A DNA stretch of 26,923 nucleotides from Dehalococcoidia bacterium UBA6808 (lineage in GTDB: Bacteria; Chloroflexota; Dehalococcoidia; GIF9; UBA5629). Position numbers and translations under genes: made by a program. Below are positions 23,300 to 26,923 of the stretch, piece after piece. The first letter of the stretch is position 1. Every line of letters begins with the position of its first letter. Location: assembly GCA_002452695.1 (NCBI GenBank), contig DKFA01000028.1, positions 10,787 through 37,709 on the forward strand, given 5' to 3'. Under the pieces are notes generated by a model, which saw nothing but the letters and a program-made list of their open reading frames with translations, had not been told where the DNA came from and searched no databases.

Positions 23300-23308
23300 T
23301 GGTATAAT
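23300..23308 (+). promoter_or_regulatory. Extended -10 promoter of the FmdB-type gene
   Basis: TGGTATAAT is a perfect extended -10 and lies 52 bases before the start at 23360. Confidence 0.55.
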
Positions 23309-23359
23309 TTGACTGTTAAAAGCAATTTGAGCTACATTTTATCAAGAGGTAAAGCAGTT

Positions 23360-23599
23360 ATGCCGATATATGAATATTGTTGCACACAATGTAATCACAG
23401 GTTTGAACAGTTGAGACCGATATCTCAAAGTGACATGGATGCTGAATGCCCTAAATGCAAAAATCCGGCTAAAAGGGCTGTTTCTAAATTTGTGTCACGT
23501 TCGCAGACTGATCTCAGCTATATGGCAGATTCGACGGGGAGCAGCGGCAGTTCATGCAGTAGCTGCAGTTCTGGCAATTGCTCGATCTGTGGCGGTTAG
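23360..23599 (+). CDS. FmdB-family zinc-ribbon protein
   Basis: The 79-residue protein starts MPIYEYCCTQCNHRFEQL, the standard FmdB opening, with a second CPKC pair near residue 35 completing one zinc ribbon. After a basic stretch (KRAVSKFVSRS) the tail is Ser/Gly/Cys-rich and ends CSSCSSGNCSICGG. FmdB-type ribbons are small putative regulators of unknown partner. The start is placed at 23360, which has GAGGT about ten bases upstream and gives the family N-terminus; the in-frame ATG at 23309 overlaps the promoter. The gene converges on the Lit-like gene nine bases after its stop. Confidence 0.9.
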   Translation: MPIYEYCCTQCNHRFEQLRPISQSDMDAECPKCKNPAKRAVSKFVSRSQTDLSYMADSTGSSGSSCSSCSSGNCSICGG

Positions 23600-23608
23600 C
23601 AATTCGCG

Positions 23609-24298
23609 CTAAGCTTTTGTCTGCTGTTTGACCAGTAATTTCTGTATAATTAATGCTGCAGCCAGCAACACTATTGATTCAACTATGATAGTGGCTATCA
23701 GAGTTATGGCTGCATCATTGAAAAATGCCTGTGGAAACATCATTATCAGATAATCTCGCGTGGGGTCCAACAGCCACAGGTCATTGCTAAAGCTCAGGAT
23801 GTGGAACAGATAGAACAGGCTGTCAAAGTCTAACACCGCCCAGATAACCAGTATTCCGGTAAACAGCAGGGCAATAATCCCTCCGTTTCTCATCTGTCTA
23901 ATGAGTGTAACGGCGCCTTCACGGTAGAACAGCATAATGCCTGTTATCAAAACCACAATAAGTGAGGCAATCACCAATATTCTGAAAAGATCGGTTATAA
24001 TGCGGACATCTGCCAGGTGCAGGAGCTCTTTCTGGTTGTAAAGGGGCAAATCCTTGCCGTCCCGGTTCACAGTCACTTGTGGCGTATTACTTTTGCCCCC
24101 AAGGTACCTGGCCATCATAACTGCCACGTTGTCAAGCTGCGCCTCACTGATCCCGGTGACCTCACTGATGTGATACTTTTCAAAATCATAGTTATACAGA
24201 TGCAGCGAACTCACATAGATGCTGACTGTACTTGAAATTATCAATACAGGGAAAGATACGGCACATAGAATCCTGGCTACGAACAGAATCATCCTCAT
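23609..24298 (-). CDS. Lit-like integral membrane protein (TIGR01906/DUF1461)
   Basis: The 229-residue protein has four or so membrane helices (about 4-27, 100-124, 137-157, 197-221) and an extracytoplasmic loop between the first two. Family marks are the NYDFEKYHI segment, E91-LLHLADVR (His94), and YLFHILSFSNDLWLLDPTRDY (His166) followed by LIMMFP. In Enterococcus and Listeria members of this family (Lit) move an acyl chain within lipoproteins to give lyso-form lipoproteins; in this organism the function is inferred. Two lipoproteins in this window (SIMPL and BtuF-like) would be possible substrates. AGGAG lies six bases before the ATG. Confidence 0.8.
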   Translation of the reverse strand: MRMILFVARILCAVSFPVLIISSTVSIYVSSLHLYNYDFEKYHISEVTGISEAQLDNVAVMMARYLGGKSNTPQVTVNRDGKDLPLYNQKELLHLADVRIITDLFRILVIASLIVVLITGIMLFYREGAVTLIRQMRNGGIIALLFTGILVIWAVLDFDSLFYLFHILSFSNDLWLLDPTRDYLIMMFPQAFFNDAAITLIATIIVESIVLLAAALIIQKLLVKQQTKA

Positions 24299-24367
24299 AT
24301 TTGTCTCCTGCTATTGTTACTGCTGGCATATTTAGCTACGTTTCAGCCGTATTTTCGACATGACTTG

Positions 24368-24376
24368 TGTTATAAT
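24368..24376 (+). promoter_or_regulatory. Extended -10 promoter of dnaE
   Basis: TGTTATAAT is a perfect extended -10, 26 bases before the dnaE ATG, identical to the one ahead of the Fe-S oxidoreductase gene. No clear -35. Confidence 0.55.
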
Positions 24377-24402
24377 TTTATACTAATTCATCAGGTTTGC
24401 AG

Positions 24403-26923
24403 ATGTTTACCCATCTTCACGTTCATACCGAGTACAGTCTCCTCGACGGGTGCTGCCGCATACCGCAAATCGTACACAAGGCCCGTGAATACGGCATGCA
24501 CAGTCTTGCGATAACCGATCATGGCAATATGTACGGTGTGATCGATTTCTATAAATGCGCCAGGGAAAATGGCATCAAGCCCATACTCGGCTGCGAGGTC
24601 TATGTATCAGCCGGCGACCATTTAAGCAAGGATCCATCTGATAAATCTAATTACCACTTGACGCTGCTCGCCAAAAATAATACAGGCTACAGCAACCTGA
24701 TTCAATTGGTAACTCTGGCCAACATGGAAGGTTTCTACTATAAACCCCGTATAGATAAAAACTTGCTGCTACAATATGCAAACGGGCTGGTAATACTGTC
24801 AGGTTGTGCGCAGGGGGAACTTGGGCGCCTGATATTGCAGAACCGGCTGGATGATGCCGAACAGACCGCAGACTGGTATAAGAACAATTTCGAAAACTAT
24901 TATATAGAGATACAAAAACATCCCATCCCTGATATAGAAAAGATAAACGAAGGCCTCATAGCTATAGCGAGGAAACTCAACATACCCATGGTTGCCACCA
25001 ATGATGTTCATTATGTAAATAAAGAAGATGCCTATATCCATGATGTCTTGCTTTGCATAGGAACCAAGACCACAATACATGATGAGAGACGCCTTAAAAT
25101 GGCAGGTGATTACTTTTATCTCAAAAGCCCTGCCGAAATGGAGAAACAATATGAGGACTTGCCCGATTCATTAAGGAATACAGAAATTATCGCCGAGATG
25201 TGCAATGTCGAGATCGAATTTGGTAAACCTCACTTGCCCAAGGTCGAAGTACCATCCGGTAAATCAGCCCAGGAATATCTCTCGATACTCTGCTGGAGAG
25301 GACTGGAAGACCGCATACCGGAGGCCGATAGCGAGTATGAAAAACGCCTTGCCTATGAACTCGAGGTAATTGAAAAGACCCAATTTGCGGACTATTTCCT
25401 GGTAGTGCATGACTTAGTTTCTTTCGTCCGGCAAAATGGCATATATTTTGGAGTGAGGGGCAGCGCCGCTGCCAGCCTGGCTCTCTACTGCCTGGGCATT
25501 ACGGATATCAACCCTCTCACCTACAATCTTGTATTTGAACGCTTCCTCAATATCGAAAGACGGGAAATGCCAGATATTGATCTGGATTTCCAGGATGACC
25601 GCCGCGATGAAGTAATTGCTTATGTCAACCAGAAATATGGTACGGACCACGTGGCTCAAATTATTACATTCGGCACACTGGGAGCCAGAGCTGCTATAAA
25701 GGACGTTGGCCGCGCGCTCGGCATGAATTACGGTACCGTCGACCAGGTAGCACGCCTGATACCAACGAGGCCTAATATCCGGCTGGATGAGGCCATGCTG
25801 GAAGTAAAAGAGCTCCAGGACATGTACAGCGCAGATGATTCATTGCGGAAATTAATCGACACTGCCAAGAAGCTGGAAGGCATCGCCAGGCACTCCAGTA
25901 CTCATGCGGCGGGCGTGGTTATCTCGCGTGACCCGCTAATCCAGTACCTGCCGCTGCAACGCGCCAGCCGCGATAGCGAACAAAACTCAGCCATGACCCA
26001 GTTTTCGATGGAGAATGTGGCCAAGCTAGGACTGCTGAAAATGGATTTCCTGGGCCTGGCCAACCTTACTTTGCTGGCCAAAGCGCAGGAGGCCATCTTT
26101 CAGAATCAGGGCGTCAAGCTTGATCTGACCAATATACCACTTGATGACAAGAAGACCTTTGAACTGCTGGCTTCCGGCGAAACGACAGGTATCTTCCAGT
26201 TGGAAAGCTCGGGCATGCGCAGATACATCAAAGAGCTTAAGCCCACCAAATTTACCGACATATCAGCCATGGTGGCACTGTACCGTCCCGGTCCCATGGA
26301 ACACATACCCACATTCATCCGGGCCAAACACGGTCTGGAACAGGTGCATTATCCCCACGACGACCTGATCCCCATATTAGAAGATACCTACGGCGTTATC
26401 GTATACCAGGATCAGGTGCTGTTCATCGTACGACAGTTTGCCGGCTACAGCCTTGGACGCGCCGACATCATCCGTAAAGCTATGGGCAAAAAGAATGCCG
26501 AGGTGATGAAAAAAGAGAAGCTTAATTTTATTGAAGGCGCCAGGGTAAAAGGCTATTCTGAAGAAGAGGCCAATGCCGTCTTTGCCCTGATTGAACCTTT
26601 TGCCGGATATGCCTTTAATAAAGCTCACAGCGTCAGCTATGCTCGCATTGCCTACGAGACTGCCTATCTGAAAGCAAATTATCCTATCGAATATATGACG
26701 GCGTTCCTCAATACGTATTATGACAAAACAGACAGACTGATCACCGCCATCATTGAGTGCCGGCGAATGGGAATAGATGTATTGCAACCGGATATCAACC
26801 ACAGCATCAGTAGCTTCACAATAGAAAAAAGCAGCGGCGAAAAGCTGTCTATCAGGTACGGATTAGCCGCAATCAAGAATGTCGGCGCCAACGCAATTGA
26901 ACCCATTATTAAAGCAAGGAACA
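24403..26923 (+). CDS. dnaE: DNA polymerase III alpha subunit, 3' end outside the window
   Basis: The first 840 codons of the replicative polymerase are present with no stop. The N-terminal PHP domain (about 1-210) starts FTHLHVHTEYSLLDG and keeps DHGNMYG, Glu169/His173 in IEIQKHP and Asp201/His203 in TNDVHY, so its metal site looks intact. The C-family catalytic core includes GVRGSAAASLALYCLGI near 350 and PDIDLDF at 390-396 with the catalytic aspartates, then ARHSSTHAAGVVI near 495 and VYQDQVLFIVRQFAGYSLG near 667. The finger and (HhH)2 regions begin near 700-840; the OB fold would lie beyond the window. Start ATG 24403 has only a weak CAGGT ahead. Confidence 0.97.
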   Translation, partial: MFTHLHVHTEYSLLDGCCRIPQIVHKAREYGMHSLAITDHGNMYGVIDFYKCARENGIKPILGCEVYVSAGDHLSKDPSDKSNYHLTLLAKNNTGYSNLIQLVTLANMEGFYYKPRIDKNLLLQYANGLVILSGCAQGELGRLILQNRLDDAEQTADWYKNNFENYYIEIQKHPIPDIEKINEGLIAIARKLNIPMVATNDVHYVNKEDAYIHDVLLCIGTKTTIHDERRLKMAGDYFYLKSPAEMEKQYEDLPDSLRNTEIIAEMCNVEIEFGKPHLPKVEVPSGKSAQEYLSILCWRGLEDRIPEADSEYEKRLAYELEVIEKTQFADYFLVVHDLVSFVRQNGIYFGVRGSAAASLALYCLGITDINPLTYNLVFERFLNIERREMPDIDLDFQDDRRDEVIAYVNQKYGTDHVAQIITFGTLGARAAIKDVGRALGMNYGTVDQVARLIPTRPNIRLDEAMLEVKELQDMYSADDSLRKLIDTAKKLEGIARHSSTHAAGVVISRDPLIQYLPLQRASRDSEQNSAMTQFSMENVAKLGLLKMDFLGLANLTLLAKAQEAIFQNQGVKLDLTNIPLDDKKTFELLASGETTGIFQLESSGMRRYIKELKPTKFTDISAMVALYRPGPMEHIPTFIRAKHGLEQVHYPHDDLIPILEDTYGVIVYQDQVLFIVRQFAGYSLGRADIIRKAMGKKNAEVMKKEKLNFIEGARVKGYSEEEANAVFALIEPFAGYAFNKAHSVSYARIAYETAYLKANYPIEYMTAFLNTYYDKTDRLITAIIECRRMGIDVLQPDINHSISSFTIEKSSGEKLSIRYGLAAIKNVGANAIEPIIKARN

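Noticed and set aside
23596..23618. TTAGC/GCTAA hairpin followed by CTTTT after the FmdB-type gene
   Set aside because: Only five AT-rich pairs overlapping the stop codon; too weak to call a terminator.

Overview
The window looks like a chromosomal segment of a mid-GC bacterium, most likely a member of the Chloroflexota close to Dehalococcoidia. That placement is an inference. It rests on the mix of genes: a stand-alone EF-Tu-domain-2 protein, a ribD-ribE-ribBA-ribH operon, a heme-b/Fe-S/CCG-domain membrane oxidoreductase, a Lit-type membrane protein, a recA-recX-rny-ymdB run, and several sec-dependent lipoproteins with no sign of outer-membrane machinery. No phage structural genes, insertion sequences or CRISPR arrays were seen.

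Layout. Positions 1-3870: a small translation-factor-like gene faces the riboflavin operon ribD-ribE-ribBA-ribH (minus strand), which has a structured but non-FMN-type leader. 4011-6777: a SIMPL-domain lipoprotein with a strong terminator, signal peptidase I, the 3' remnant of a phosphoribosyltransferase gene, and a zinc-ribbon/TM/FN3-like protein. 6844-8410: tRNA-Phe, tRNA-Leu and tRNA-Gln, with a previously hidden 43-codon membrane microprotein between them. Just behind tRNA-Gln lie a decayed hicB copy and an intact hicB-hicA toxin-antitoxin pair, bounded by a 10-base repeat of the tRNA 3' end. 8410-12945: an adenosylcobalamin-type riboswitch with antiterminator and terminator hairpins, followed by a BtuF-like lipoprotein and a 1076-residue Asp-box propeller surface protein in one apparent operon. 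This is the most interesting unit in the window.

13059-15876: a beta-keto acid cleavage enzyme gene (minus), then a PHP phosphoesterase overlapping coaE (plus), tRNA-Asn with a clear promoter, and a bidirectional terminator. 15877-18003: a membrane Fe-S oxidoreductase of the EMO/HdrD/DsrMK type. 18132-23117 (minus): recA, recX, rny, ymdB-like and a PHP phosphatase; recA has its own promoter, and rny has a separate promoter overlapped by a LexA-box-like GAAC-N4-GTTC site. 23300-26923: an FmdB-type zinc ribbon gene, a Lit-like membrane gene (minus), and dnaE, which runs off the end of the window.

Functional threads: flavin and CoA cofactor supply (rib genes, coaE) fits the acyl-CoA/flavoprotein electron chemistry implied by the EMO-like oxidoreductase and the keto-acid cleavage enzyme. 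Cobalamin capture is controlled by a riboswitch. DNA repair (recA, recX) sits beside RNA turnover (rny, ymdB). Lipoprotein export and modification (lepB, Lit, two lipoproteins) recur. Several starts were moved from the longest possible ORF to the codon that has a Shine-Dalgarno sequence.
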